From Ulota crispa (taxonomy: Eukaryota > Streptophyta > Bryopsida > Orthotrichales > Orthotrichaceae): a stretch of 64,000 nucleotides of DNA. Location: assembly GCA_963920765.1 (NCBI GenBank), contig OY987248.1:13178539-13242538 (forward strand). Direction: 5' to 3'. A model generated the notes under the pieces. The model saw only the letters and a program-made list of their open reading frames with translations, was not told where the DNA came from and ran no database searches. The translations under genes and the position numbers were made by a program. Positions 24,214 to 36,393 of the stretch are shown here, one piece after another. Positions within the stretch are counted from its first letter, which is position 1. Each line of letters begins with the position of its first letter.

Positions 24214-26543
24214 TGGAGCATGGTTGTTGACTGGAGCCTGTGACTCAACCGAACACGAGTCCCTGCACGGAGCTCCATAGCAATTAGCTTAGCAACCAAG
24301 CTCACAAGCAGTGTGAGTGTGAGTGTGAGAGGATTTAGACGCATCTCTGTGGGTATAATTTACACGGTTTTTGGATCGACACACCTCGGTTTCAACATGC
24401 ACTGCAGTGCAGAATGATGGAGATTTGTAAAATGGTGGAAGACGAGGTGGAGAGTGGTTCTGTGAGGAGAGGAGAGAGAGAGGCAGGGGCAAGAAGCGGC
24501 AGCCAGCCAGGCAGCCAGGTGAGCGAGGCAGGCAGCAGGGGCATGTGAGGGAGGGTGTTTGGTGGGGATGGCTGCCAAGGCGCGCTTACAGTTCCCGTCT
24601 TTAAGACTTCCAGTCCCGCAGTCACCAACTGCGTTCCTCACGAGCTTCACCCCACACGGTCGTAACCCATACCCGTGCCTCCCCCACCCCATACCCGTTC
24701 TCTTCCTTTTCCTTTTTGCTTCTTCACTCGTAACTTTCAGGGCACTTTTTTGGATTCGCCATCCCTTTGTTGTCCACATTTTATTGGGCAATTGATGGAG
24801 GAACCAGCTCACATTGGTCTAATTCTGTGAGAACTAGTAAGAAATGTCATGGCTCCAAAATTGTCAAAACAAAATTGATCTAATGACTTTGTCCCTTATG
24901 ATGATGTAAGAAACCAATTCTCTTGAACTCTAGTTGTGTGTTCTTGTTACAACTATTCTAACTAACTTATATTGTTATTGCCCAATTTCATATCATACTT
25001 AACCAAGTTTAAATTATTCATATAATTTTGAACTTTGTGTGCAAAGCATAGGGAGATCTTTTGATGTTGAGGGATGTAGTTCTTTGGATGTTTAATTTGC
25101 ACACATATCTTGATGTTTTGCATACATCTCCCAATGTTTTGCACTCATGTATCAATGTTCAACATACATTTTCAAAAGTTTTGCACATCTCCCCATGATC
25201 AATAGCACGTATCTTCCAATGTATTCCATAGATCTCTTGTGATGTTTTGCATTTGATTATTATTTGATGGACTTTGCACAAATTGGATTCTTTTACTCTT
25301 GGCATCTTATAATGCATGAAAAGAATGTAGAGTTTGAATTTTACTTGAATAAATTATGAGTTTTTCCAAAAAAAATACAAAATGAATATAACCGTGGATA
25401 GGTAAACACTGTCACAGGCTTAAGGTGTTTTATATATATATTAAACTATTAGTGAGTTACATTTATTTTATGTCATTCTAATATTTGACCACACAAACAA
25501 AAATGGAAAACCCACCTTGATTAGATGAGTAGGTTTGGAAAGGTTTATTAGCGTTTCTGTTGCAATAGCAAAGTTTACTTTAATGCATAACTATGAATGA
25601 TTCAATTCGTGAATTTCGCACATCATTGATGTGGCAAGAACAAATGGGTATTGTCTTTTGTTGACGTTTTATCAACCAAACATTGTTAACTACCCAATAG
25701 CTATTTGGAATAAAATCATTGGATAAGAATTACTATATCCCTCATAAGAACCCAACATTTCAAGACCATTTGAGAAATAGGTAAAGATCTCACTTAGAAA
25801 GTTGCTTGACTTAATCCTCTATTCTTCTTAAAAGAGCAACCTCCCAAGGAGGCCCCACTCTTCTTATTCTTGAGCAGATTGTGTGTTGATTGTTGTATGA
25901 AAGAACTATTTTGTATCTATCATCCATAAAGGTTGTGTAGGATTAGAGTATTCTTAGTTTCAAAGGATTATCAATCCAATATGTGTAGGGTAAGGGCCTC
26001 ATGCAAGGGTATTCTCTAGGAACAAGGGTGTAACCTAAGTAACCAATGGTGCAAAATGTGAGATTGCTAGTGCACGAGACGAGGCTTAGCGTGCATAAAC
26101 GTTGCTTGAACAAAATACTTCCACGTGTCCCTTTTAGGTATGAGTGACATTGCGCAACCCAACACGAGTCCAAAGGATTTTGTTCAAACGACGTTTACAT
26201 AGTAGAAAATCTTTAGTCATTTTCTATAGCCATTTCCTCCTAGTACTAACGGGAAAAAGCTTATGATAACTTACATAGTTTTATTATGGTTTAGCCGTTT
26301 TGGAGACATTAGCGGGTTCCGGAGAGGATTTGGGCTCTTGGTACTATAAGTGATACCAACGCCGATCCCTACTGCTATTATCAAAGCTGCACTTTAACAA
26401 GCATTTTCTATGAAAGCTATCCATTGTTGAAGTTAGGTTTCAAAGCCGGACATTGAGGTTCCCTCATGGAGGTGACCAATACCAACTACATGACGGTATT
26501 ACTCACTCATTGTAAATTGGTGAATGTAGAATAGACTAAGAAA
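24214..26543. other. GC-rich segment then AT-rich spacer, no firm gene
   Basis: 24400-24820 is GC-rich with GAGAG and GGCAGCCAGCC repeats and resembles a plant promoter or leader. From ~24830 to the end of OGDH the sequence is AT-rich, with only short ORFs and no family signature I trust. Confidence 0.45.
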
Positions 26544-29500
26544 TCATTCTATCAAAGCAAGAGGTGATTTCTGAATTGCCCTCTCAACAACCCCTTTCTG
26601 TTCTTGAGTATGAAGCTCGCCAAATCCTGTTGCAGGGGACGCAGAAGCAGGTCTTCCTGCATACTTGACATCTTCAAGTTTTCCCCGGCTTGCGTTTTTC
26701 ATGCATACTCCCAAACGTGGAAAAGCGTAGAGAAACGCTCCCATATTCATTGGTTCCTCTTGACACCACACAACCTCAGCCTCTGGAAGGAACATCAGTT
26801 CAACTAAGTCAGCACCATAATTGCTGAAAGCTAGAGCGTAATAATAAAAAGGGAAAATTTCATGGATACCCCTGAAGTTTGCAATATTTTTGTACATACC
26901 CCTGCTTTTTCAGAAATTGCACAAATACCCTTGGACCATAATTTTTAGGCATTTATTTTTTGTGCTTGTACTTCCTTCATGACCAATGTTGAAGAAGGGA
27001 ATGTAATGAAACAAAAAAGAAGCAACGTATGCACAAAGGAAGAAGGGAAGTGGCATGCACAACAAAACAAACGCCTGAAAACTTCGGTTCAAGGGTATTT
27101 GTGCAATTTCTGGAAAAGCAGGGGTATCTATGCAAATATTGCAAACTTCAGGGTATCCATGAAATTTTTGCTAATAAAAAAATGAACTTTAAACAACAAG
27201 GACATTCTTTAGATAGTTTATTAACCAAGTTTATGCAGTAGGTCCAGATTAGAAAGAAGTAAAGGCAAAATGGTTGGTCGTACTAGAATATCGCTTGAGT
27301 TCACGTGACACGAGGTCAAACGGAAACGGACATATTTGTTCAAGCCTGCAAATGGCGACATCCTTGGCTGTAGCTCTTTCTCTTTCATCGTCAATTTCAT
27401 AGTAGATCTGACATCACAAATTTCATCACTTGTTACCGTGATCTGCTTGCTGAACTCATGCTTGTTTCCAGAAACAAGTGGCTAAGTCCACCATATAATC
27501 CTCAATACAATCGTCGGTATAATCTTCACTACTTCAAAATTTCCAAAAACATAATTGACAATCATAGAGTGCCGCTATCCCTGTACTGTACAGTTCTATA
27601 AACCATAAGATACTCTTTATTTAAAATTATGGGCCCCAACATGCTACTATTTTTTTAACTCTCCTTCATGTCATTGGATACAAGAACTTTCAACATTTTT
27701 AAATCATTTCTTAATCTCTTCTCTTGGAGTAGAGACAACAAATGAAAACTCAAAAGGACTCTACAGTTGACTTAGGCATGCTCATTAGCACAATTTGCTT
27801 GTAGCTATGGATTCGAGAATTGCCCTGGTATAGCATCTAGACACACCTTGGTATGAGGAAATTCGATGTGTTTCGGAAATAGAGAGGTCAGAACATCAGA
27901 CTGGGTATGAGTTAAACCAATGAAAAAATTATACAATTGGCTTCTGAATATTGAAACTGTTTATTTATTTGAGAGGTATTCAAAGTCGTTTCCAAAGGAC
28001 TCGTTAATCAGGGAGAAAAATGCGTACCTTTCCAGTACAGAAAACAACACGACGAATGCTGTCTTCCTTGTCTTTGTGATTGCCAACGTCTTTGATCAAA
28101 CGTTGAAAGCCGTTTTTACTCGTGTCTTCAAACTCCGATAAAACAGAACGACACTTTTGATGTCTCAACAAATTTTTAGGAGCCATAACAACCATTGGCT
28201 TGCGGAAGTCGCGGTGAATCTGTATTCACAGCAGCAAGTTAAATTTGGAGTGAAAAATGGTCGGAGAACTTGGATTAAACTTTACCCAAAACCTCTTCCC
28301 ACAAATGTAATGAAATCAGAATATACAAATAACTTGCCTGTCGACGAAGTACATGGAAATAGTTGGCAGGCGTGGTCACGTTGATGACTTGCCAGTTGGT
28401 TTCTTGAAATTGCTTCGTGGAATCGGTTTCCATCACAGGAAACTTGAAAGGATTGTCGTCACACATCTAGATTTACATGATACCTGTAAATATTTAGTCT
28501 ATACGGGTGTCCTTCATAGATGATAAATGGGGAGATGAAAAATGCAGACAATTTTGACTCTGAACTCACGTAGTGTATATAAAATTCATTGCAAAAATTA
28601 CAGATCTCATCCTGTAAGAGAATAGTTATCCTATATTATTACGTACCTGAAGATATCGCTCGAGACGAGCACTAGAATGTTCTGGACCTTGTCCATCGTA
28701 CCCATGCGGGAGCAGCACAGTCAATCCTGTTTGGCGTAGCCACTTGGATTCACCACTTGAGATAAATTGGTCAAAAATCACTTGTGCAGTATTGGAGAAG
28801 TCACCGAATTGGGCTTCCCAAAGAATCAAGGAGTTTGGATTTTCCATAGAATAACCCAGCTCAAATCCCAGCACTCCAAATTCGGACAAAGAGCTGTGAC
28901 AACACATCATCAATTCAAACTCAAGAAGCCTCACAAAAACAAGAGGGTTATGTTAAACTAATCTTATGGCAGTAAACGAAAAAACTTGAGCACAGCAAAA
29001 ACTCATTCATATATAAACCTCGAGCTCAACGAGTAGGTCCAAGGATGTCACACACCTGTTAGAAACGGTAAAAAAATCAGGCGGTTGAGTTTTCAGCACG
29101 TGATCCAGAGGGCAATAGATTTCTCCATTTTTCTGATCATGGACCTTGGCATGGCGGTGACTGAAAGTTCCTCTTTCAACATCTTGTCCACTGAGGCGGA
29201 CATGGTTGCCTTCCACCAAAAGAGTTCCAAAAGCAAGTGCTTCACCGGTTGCCCAATCTACTCCTTCTCCCTTTTCCACCATTTGGGCCCTTTGCTCGTA
29301 GATTCGCTTAATTGCTTTATGTGGATTGAATGTGGCAGGAAGCGAAGTAATAGCTTTTCCCACTTCTTTCAGCACCGCGGTTTTCACCCTGTCACATAAA
29401 GACAACAAATCAAGTTCCGGGAATTGGACTTCATGATAATCGCTTACACTGACAAACATATACGCATTACTTCACTTTCAGGCCACGAGAGTAAACGATG

Positions 29501-32500
29501 CAGTTTGAAATGCAGCATTTTACCCTGTATTCCGTACTTTAGACAACTGTTCTGGGCCTTTGAATCCTGCCCAAAAAGCTGCAAGCCAGTCGCGCTTTTT
29601 TGGAACATAATCTTTGCTACTTTCAAATTCTTCATTAAGTAATCCAACCACTTTAGCCTTCAATTTGTCTATTTCCTCCTTGCCCAAAAGCCCATTTTCA
29701 ATACATTTTTTCTCGTAAATAGCAAGTGAGTTTGGATGGCTTTTAATTACCTGAAATAAAAAGAACAGCGACGCATTAACTCAAATCAAACTTAACTAGT
29801 TTTTTTATGAGAGTGCTAAAAAACATTAAGTATCACGAAATAAAACAAAATGTAGAAGTAGTGGAGGTTTTACAGAATACATGGTCGGCTGTGTAAAGAA
29901 CGGCTCATCAATCTCATTATGTCCAAACCTGCAATACAACATGAGTCACGGAGGTCACATAAACTTCCTCAAGAGACTACTGCAACCACACACGAAACAG
30001 CAAATAAGAATCCTTACCCTGGAAGATCAGATGATAATTTTTACCTCCGATAGCATACGATGTCCACGATCACATCAGACAAAAAGTGACAGCGCCATTG
30101 CGCAGCCAAGTCACATACACGCGCAACTGCTTCCACATCGTCCCCGTTCACATGAAATATTGGGGCGCAAAGTGCTTTGGCCACATCAGTGCAGTAAGGT
30201 GAGGAACGGCTGAATTTGGGATCTGTTGTGAAAGCGACCTAAAACATGCAGACAAGTTGCTCTGTCAAAACGGAAATACCCGAATTGGCGATATGAAACG
30301 CAAATTTTATTGAGAGCTATTATGCTGGACAGATTTGAAATGGAAAAACAACGTCAAAAGACATCAAAAATCGTTATTCTACAGACCTGGTTATTAACAA
30401 CGATGTGGACACTACCACCAGTACAGTAATTCGGGAGGTCGCTCAGGTGCAAGGTTTCATACACAACTCCCTGGCCAGAAAAACTGCCATCGCCATGCAT
30501 GATCACAGCCATGTGCTTCCGTCGCTCTTTGTCATTCGAGTAGTATTGCTTGGCACGCGTTTTGCCAATCACAACCGGGGCTACAGCCTCCAAATGGCTT
30601 GGATTCGCCACTAGTGACAGATGAATATTCTTGCCACTACGAGTGGGCCGGTCATACGATGTGCCCAAGTGGTACTTCACATCACCGCTCCCGGTATAGC
30701 CCCCATCCTCTCCCACCGGCTTGATGCCCTGACTGAACTCGCTAAAGATATGCCGGAGTGGCTTTCGCACCACGTTTCCCAACACATTCAACCGCCCACG
30801 GTGAGGCATTCCAATCACAACGCTCTCCACACCACCTTCTGCTGCGGAGTCAATCAGCTCCTGCGAGTACGCACTTCTCAATAATAGGATGGGGATACTG
30901 AAGAGGAAAAAGAACAGTGGAAAACTATATGAGCAAATTCAAATCTTGTAGGAAATAACTTGTTTCTTGAGTTTATTCATACAATAATTCTGCACTAGGA
31001 TTACGAGTGCACTCAAACCTCGTTAATCTTCTCACCTGGGGTGGTATCTTTTCCTTAGGACATAGTTTAATTGAATGTGTAATGAGAATGCTATAGTCAG
31101 TAAGAGTGTGCCAAGTGTGCAGGAGATTCTAGAGAACGCCAATTTGGAGGAGGTCCTAATAAAGGAGGTGTGAGCCAGGGAATTGGTAGGTAAGAAAAAA
31201 GTGGAAAGAATCAACCATGTGTGCACGTACAGCTATAAAATCTCCTAATATCAGTATACTGGATTCCATCCAAAATTTGGCAAATCTAATGCTTGTTTGA
31301 GAGGGATTTGGCGATTTCATTCATTTTTCACACAGGGTTTTTTTAGTGTTCAGGTAGCCGGTGTCAAAATGAGGGAAGATTGTGGCGACAATTTGCGTAA
31401 AAAAAGTTTCAAGCTTTGAACGTATAGCTCCACGTACTGTTACCTTCATTCCAGGAATAAGAGTCTCGCATCCCTCTAACCCAAATCGCTTTGCTGCTGT
31501 CCACTTCTGAGCTATGAAGCTTTCGAAGTGAGTCCCCCACACCAAACGGTCGAAAATCTCCGCACGTCGAGCTGGAGAGAGAACAATCGGCTGCTCAAAC
31601 CTATAAAATTTGATATTAGAACATAGTATTGTTTCATCATATTTTATAAGGTCGACTTCTAGACGATATAATATCAAAAACTTCAACATTAAGGCGTTAA
31701 CATAAGCCAATTAGGTCCGAATCAACTTTCAGTTTCAACCAACAGTACCACATTCGTTTACCTGACTTTCAATCTTGTCTCTGAGCCAGTTACACTTATC
31801 CCGATCTTGAATGTGCATGTATTCAAACCCTGTGGTGTCACAATACGCCTTCTCAAGCCGTGCAATAATGCTCTTCAATGTCTGTGGTTGATTTCCAGTG
31901 CCCAATATTCCTGTCATTGTTTCTACACCAACTGCAAACTCTCGGTCCATATCAGCAGCGGAAAATCCATAACTCTGAGGCTCCAATTCAGCAGGTGGAG
32001 TACGGATATCCAAATTCAGAGGGTCTAATCTGGCTTTCATGTGCCCACTAACTTGGTAAGCCCTAATCAACATGGCAACCCGTAAACCATCCTGGAAACA
32101 GGATAGCCACAACGTAGAGAGTCAATTGCAAAATCTACATTTAGACCAAGTAAAAGAAGGCTATTTAAGGAATTCATAACGAGGTAGAGAATACAAAAAA
32201 AACCGTTAGAGACCTGGTCCCAAGTCTCCTACTCTGACCCCTTCTCCCAACAGCAACTCAGCTATTCATAAACTGAGTTGTCCTTCAATTCGCAAGTTGA
32301 ATGTAAGCATAACTTGGCTAGTGATGTCTACGGCCACTGATCTTTGATTAGAAATGGGGATACCTACTACTCCTTCAATAATGGACTACAAACTCCCAAA
32401 TCTGAATGATTGCATGAGAAAGCATCGTACATATAGCAACAATTCTTTTTATCTGGCTCTTGCACTCAAAGTGATCTCTCCAAATAGCTCTTTAGTGATC

Positions 32501-33568
32501 TCCCAATACAAGCACACTACTGCAGATTGATTAAAAAGCCAAACCGACGAAAGAATATCCACTGCATATTGTTCATGTGTGCTCATAAGTACTCCTTCTG
32601 TCCCTCTAAAAGGCTCCAAATCAGACACATTTCTTGTACCACGAAAAAGCTCACTTTTGCTGATTTCAAACGCTGAGAAAGCGTTTGCCATGTTCAATGA
32701 TCGCATGGGGGCAAGTTAGGCGATTAGAGAGCATTCCTCTCCTAGCAAGCTTGGCCTTGCCCATATGAGGTACCATTGTTGCTACTAAAACTTAAATCAC
32801 CAACAATGAGGAGTTGGCAACATGCACAAATATGGTACTTTTTGCATGGAATTTGGGTGCCCAAACAGCGACATCAAAGCTGGAAATTTTGCATGCATTT
32901 GGTAGATGGTATATTGATTCTAGAATGCATGTGTCACTAGCACAAAGACTAAAAATACAATCAATCCTTTGCAAGGAAGCTTTTTGGACGATTTTAGAGG
33001 GACAGAGGGAGTATAACATTCTTGACCTAAAGGAGGGTAACTACCGACCATTTTCAGACACAATGCCAGAGTTCAGAGTGATCCCCTGCTCAATCTGAGC
33101 ACTCACCTGTGTGGAATTGCCGCCAGCAAGAGCCATTCCGCCGCCACCCGTGCCAGTGAAATTCTTGAAGAAAACTTGCCACGATGGATCCACACTGTTC
33201 GGATCATCTTCCCACTGCCGTTGAAGCTCCTCCAAGAAATTCCCACTCGTTCCATGTATAAAATTGTCCTTAAATCTCGAGAGCGGAACAGACTGCGTGG
33301 ATGTGCTGTACCGGCTCACATTGATCCCATGCAACGTCCGAATTGATCCAACGTTGAACCCTTGCAAGAATCCATGGGGTTTTGGCAACACGTCGATGCC
33401 CCTCGACACCAGGCAGCGAGGAGGCACGAGCAAATGCCGCATTTTCTTACGGACAAGACACTTGGCAGCATCCATTCCATATTTCCAATGATTACGTAGC
33501 AGGAGCCTATCGTCAATGCTCTTCCCTACACGGACTACACACGAGAACAATTTGCAGGCCATCTCCAC
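26544..33568 (-). CDS. 2-oxoglutarate dehydrogenase E1 subunit, mitochondrial
   Basis: The thiamine-diphosphate-dependent E1 decarboxylates 2-oxoglutarate in the mitochondrial TCA-cycle complex. Thirteen exons: 33568-33107, 32091-31762, 31593-31444, 30860-30387, 30238-30045, 29928-29874, 29750-29524, 29388-29056, 28893-28647, 28466-28338, 28219-28028, 27407-27284 and 26782-26544, giving 1,051 residues, normal for the family. A basic presequence is followed by [20 protein letters not shown]. The cofactor-binding segment is at ~443-472 ([17 protein letters not shown], then VHIVVNNQ). [15 protein letters not shown] spans exons 5-6, [20 protein letters not shown] lies in exon 9 and [13 protein letters not shown] in exon 13. 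Intron 10 appears to be GC-AG (CAG|GCAAGT). Introns 1 and 12 contain MITEs. The exon 3 acceptor GAG|CAGCCG was chosen because it preserves frame and family length. The first Met is followed by another two codons later. Confidence 0.95.
26851..27171. mobile_element. Mutator-like foldback MITE, family B copy 1, in OGDH intron 12
   Basis: The left end GGGAAAATTTCATGGATACC matches the complement of the right end, and the arms pair over more than 100 bp, with ACCCCTG and CTTTTTCAGAAATT on the left side. A 9-bp duplication TAATAAAAA flanks it (26842-26850 and 27172-27180). Long arms with a 9-bp target duplication are typical of Mutator-like elements. Confidence 0.82.
32592..33011 (+). mobile_element. 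Stowaway-like MITE, family A copy 5, in OGDH intron 1
   Basis: It starts CTCCTTCTGTCCCTCTAAAA and ends TTAGAGGGACAGAGGGAG, with TA at both outer edges. At 420 bp it is the longest-looking copy in this orientation and lies in the ~1-kb first intron of the OGDH E1 gene. Confidence 0.82.
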
Positions 33569-33955
33569 TTACATACTGAAATTATGCAATCACTGCACAC
33601 AAAAAGGGCAAGAACTCAATTAGGTTTGTCTATTTCCGAGCTTTTTCAAAAGTATTTGTACCTCGAAGGACGATGGCAATAAACTCTGAACTGACCCGAA
33701 CGTGATACATCAAAAGATACAACCCTAAAGTACAGCCCTCGGTTGACGGTCCAATATACAGGTCGCAAAAACATTCATTCTAAAGGAAGGCATGATTCGG
33801 AGTACCTCCACTGCACAACGAATCAAATTCAGTGCAAGAACTTCACCATAATCTCGATGAGTGACTGCAAATACTCCACCCTAGAAATTATTATGAGTGC
33901 AGATTAATCAATGCAGCATCAGCACTGATCGAGAATGGAAGGTGTAGTTCCACAT
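33569..33955. promoter_or_regulatory. Upstream region of the OGDH E1 gene
   Basis: About 390 bp immediately 5' of the OGDH start codon, expected to hold the leader and core promoter. No distinctive element was recognised. Confidence 0.4.
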
Positions 33956-34575
33956 CTAAATAGCCTGACTGATCTTCCCGTAATGTATCGGATTCAATGC
34001 CTCACAAATCACAAGGTCGAAGACGAAAAAGAACCAAACCCTAATTTGCCAAATACTCAAAGCCAGACACGATTTCAAATCACCTCCACCGGACAATGAA
34101 TCAGTTTCAGCACATGAATGATTCTTCATTTTCGAGCAGCAACACCAAAAATTGACTGCGATTACGCAATCCATGAGAGAGCAGACTGATCAACGGAGCA
34201 TCAAAATGGATCGAAAAGTGATCGGTACACTCAAAGTGCACATCACAAAGGGCATGGCGGACACAGCAACGCATAATTGATCACCTTGACAGATCTTCAC
34301 GTACTGTATCGATTTCATTGTCTCAATCACGAGGTCGAAGACGAAAAAGAACCAAACCCTAATTTGCCAAATACTCAATCATTCTAACGATTTCAAATTA
34401 CCTCCACCGGATAATGACACATGAATATTTCTATGTTCTCGAGCAGCAACACCGAAAACTGACTGCGATTACTCAATCCATGAGAGAGCAGACTGATCAA
34501 CGGAGCATCAAAATGGATCGAAAAGTGATCGGTGAATTCACAGTGCACATCACAAAGGGCATGGCGGAGAGAGCA
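33956..34575. repeat. Tandem ~308-bp duplication upstream of OGDH
   Basis: Segments recur with a spacing near 308 bp: AATCCATGAGAGAGCAGACT near 34170 and 34478, ACATCACAAAGGGCATGGCG near 34240 and 34548, and CCTAATTTGCCAAATACTCA near 34050 and 34358. There are two clear units with small indels. The ORFs on both strands are products of the repeat. Confidence 0.8.
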
Positions 34576-35004
34576 TTGCATGATTGATCAATTGCAGATG
34601 GTATGGCGATGCTGTGGAGAAGGGGAGTAACTTATGCAGGAGTAGAATTGGAAGCGCAACCATCGTCGGGAATGTATGTGGCTGTGATGATCTGGATGTC
34701 CCTGGTGCAGACGGAGTGTGGTAGTGGTCACCTACCTGCATAGAACGTTTCAGAATAGCCTCCTTGTGGATCCGCGACATCCTTTGGTTGGGATCGTGTT
34801 GTGCTTGTGGAGGATTGTCAGCCTCGATGGGCTGCAACTCCGATTGCCGAGCATCGCGAGCATGGCGAGCATCGATGGAAGAGGGGCGACTCCCGCGAGT
34901 GACACCGGAGTCCCTTGATTCTACTCTTGTTACAGTATTGTATTGTGTTGTATTGGCTCTGTCCTGTCCCGCGGATCTGAACCAACGACTGCTGGTACTC
35001 TGGT
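34576..35004. other. GC-richer segment, no firm gene
   Basis: About 430 bp of higher GC content with overlapping ORFs on both strands. The minus-strand frame contains RMSRIHKEAILKRSMQ before a possible donor CAG|GTAGGT, but I recognise nothing and find no partner exon. Confidence 0.35.
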
Positions 35005-35377
35005 AAGGTAGGAGGCTCATAAATGGAGCATCTAAGGGCTGAAACTGAATTTTGGGTAGGTGAAACTCCTTGAAATGATTTTTAGTAAACTTTCCTTGAA
35101 AGAACTGAAGAATCTGCATCTAAATCTAAATTAAGTTGTTTCATATTTTTTGGAGCCTTGTGAAATTAGTTATAGAATTTTGAAGTGAAAAGGTTATAGG
35201 GCTCTAAAATGGAGCACCTCCTCAAATGTACATAAGCTGTACATTGTTGAAGGGTTAGGAAAAACAAGATGTACAAAGAGAGTACATTTGAGGAGGTGCG
35301 CTGAATTTGAAGAGGTGCACTGAATTTGAGGAGGTGCTCCAAATTTGAGCCTGCTCTGAATTTGAGCCTCCTACCTT
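35005..35377. mobile_element. MITE, family D copy 1, possibly hAT-like
   Basis: The termini are AAGGTAGGAGGCTCA and its complement TGAGCCTCCTACCTT. Flanking 8-mers ACTCTGGT (34997-35004) and ACACTGGT (35378-35385) differ at one base, as expected for an aged hAT-type duplication. The centre is a second palindrome built on CTCAAATGTAC and GTACATTTGAG. Related copies lie at 37244 and 53674. Confidence 0.65.
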
Positions 35378-35526
35378 ACACTGGTAGTGCATGGCTTACA
35401 CTCACCAAACCATAACTCAGCCTGGTTCTCAACATTGTCAAATTGTACATAGGCATGGTATAAAGCATTAGGGACAAGTAGGGCAGAGTGCTGATTGGTC
35501 GATTTGACTCCGGTGTTGATATACCC

Positions 35527-36393
35527 AAACACCCGGCGTCAATAGGGGTTTCAAACATCAACTTTTTTAGGTGACTCACGTCATCATTCACCTCGGTGGA
35601 TTAGGGGTTTCAAACATGAAATTTGGTCTAAAAGTTTCTCACCTCACAAGAATTCAAGTCATTAGTGAAGTATTTTTGTCCACTCATTTGCCCAAAGTCA
35701 AAGACACCCGTGAGTTTGCATGAGTTTGCATTTAGGGTTCAACTTTTGCAACAACTGCAAGAGTAGGACCAGCACAAGTACAAGCAGTGCAAGTACAAAG
35801 AGCAGGGCAAGAGTGGGAGCAAGATGGGTAGGTGACGACCTCCGTCTGCATTCACGCTTGTGTTAAAATTGCTGCTCTGGTGAGCCACAAAGGTGGATTT
35901 CTGGAGTTCACTCCTAAGGTGAATCACATTAGGAGTGAACTTCAGGGGTGAGTCACCTCCCTGTTCACTAGTGAATCCACAAAGGTGAACGACGATGTGA
36001 GTCACCTAAAAAAGTTGATGTTTGAACCTATTCTCTAGTCAACAGCGAGGTGACGCACCTTTGAAGTTCACTCCTAGGAGTGAACTCTAGAAATCCACCT
36101 TTGTGGCTTTGCTAAGCAACAATTTGGACACAAGCGTGAATGCAAATGGAGGTCACCACCTATCCACCTTACTCCCACTCCTTGCCCTGCTTTTTGTACT
36201 TGCGCTTGCTTGTGGTGGTCCTGCTCTTGCAACATTGTTGTTGCAAAAGCTCAACCCTAAACGCAAATTTACGCAAACTCACAAGTGTTTGAGACTTTGG
36301 GCATGTGAGTGATTACAAAGAATTCACTAGTGACTTGAATTCATGTGAGGTGAGAAACTCGTAGGCCAGATTTTATGTTTGAAACCCCCTAAT
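35527..36393. mobile_element. Composite foldback element with interleaved inverted repeats
   Basis: 35601-35930 pairs with 36060-36393: the left end TTAGGGGTTTCAAACAT matches the complement of ATGTTTGAAACCCCCTAA on the right, and the pairing continues through GCAAGAG and TGCATTCACGCTTGTGT. A second pair, 35527-35595 with about 35990-36045 (AGTCACCTAAAAAAGTTGAT in the latter), overlaps the first in an interleaved order. No transposase is present, and the ORFs on both strands arise from the palindrome. Confidence 0.65.

Noticed and set aside
25943-26173. Minus-strand frame with SYLKGTRG, faintly like the RNase H region of a Copia-type LTR element
   Set aside because: The resemblance is one short motif; neighbouring conserved text and any LTR pair are absent. 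If it is such an element it is an unrecognisable fossil, so it was not annotated.
34550-35119. 189-codon minus-strand ORF upstream of OGDH
   Set aside because: Its first part is a family D MITE and its last part enters a tandem repeat; the middle has no recognised content.
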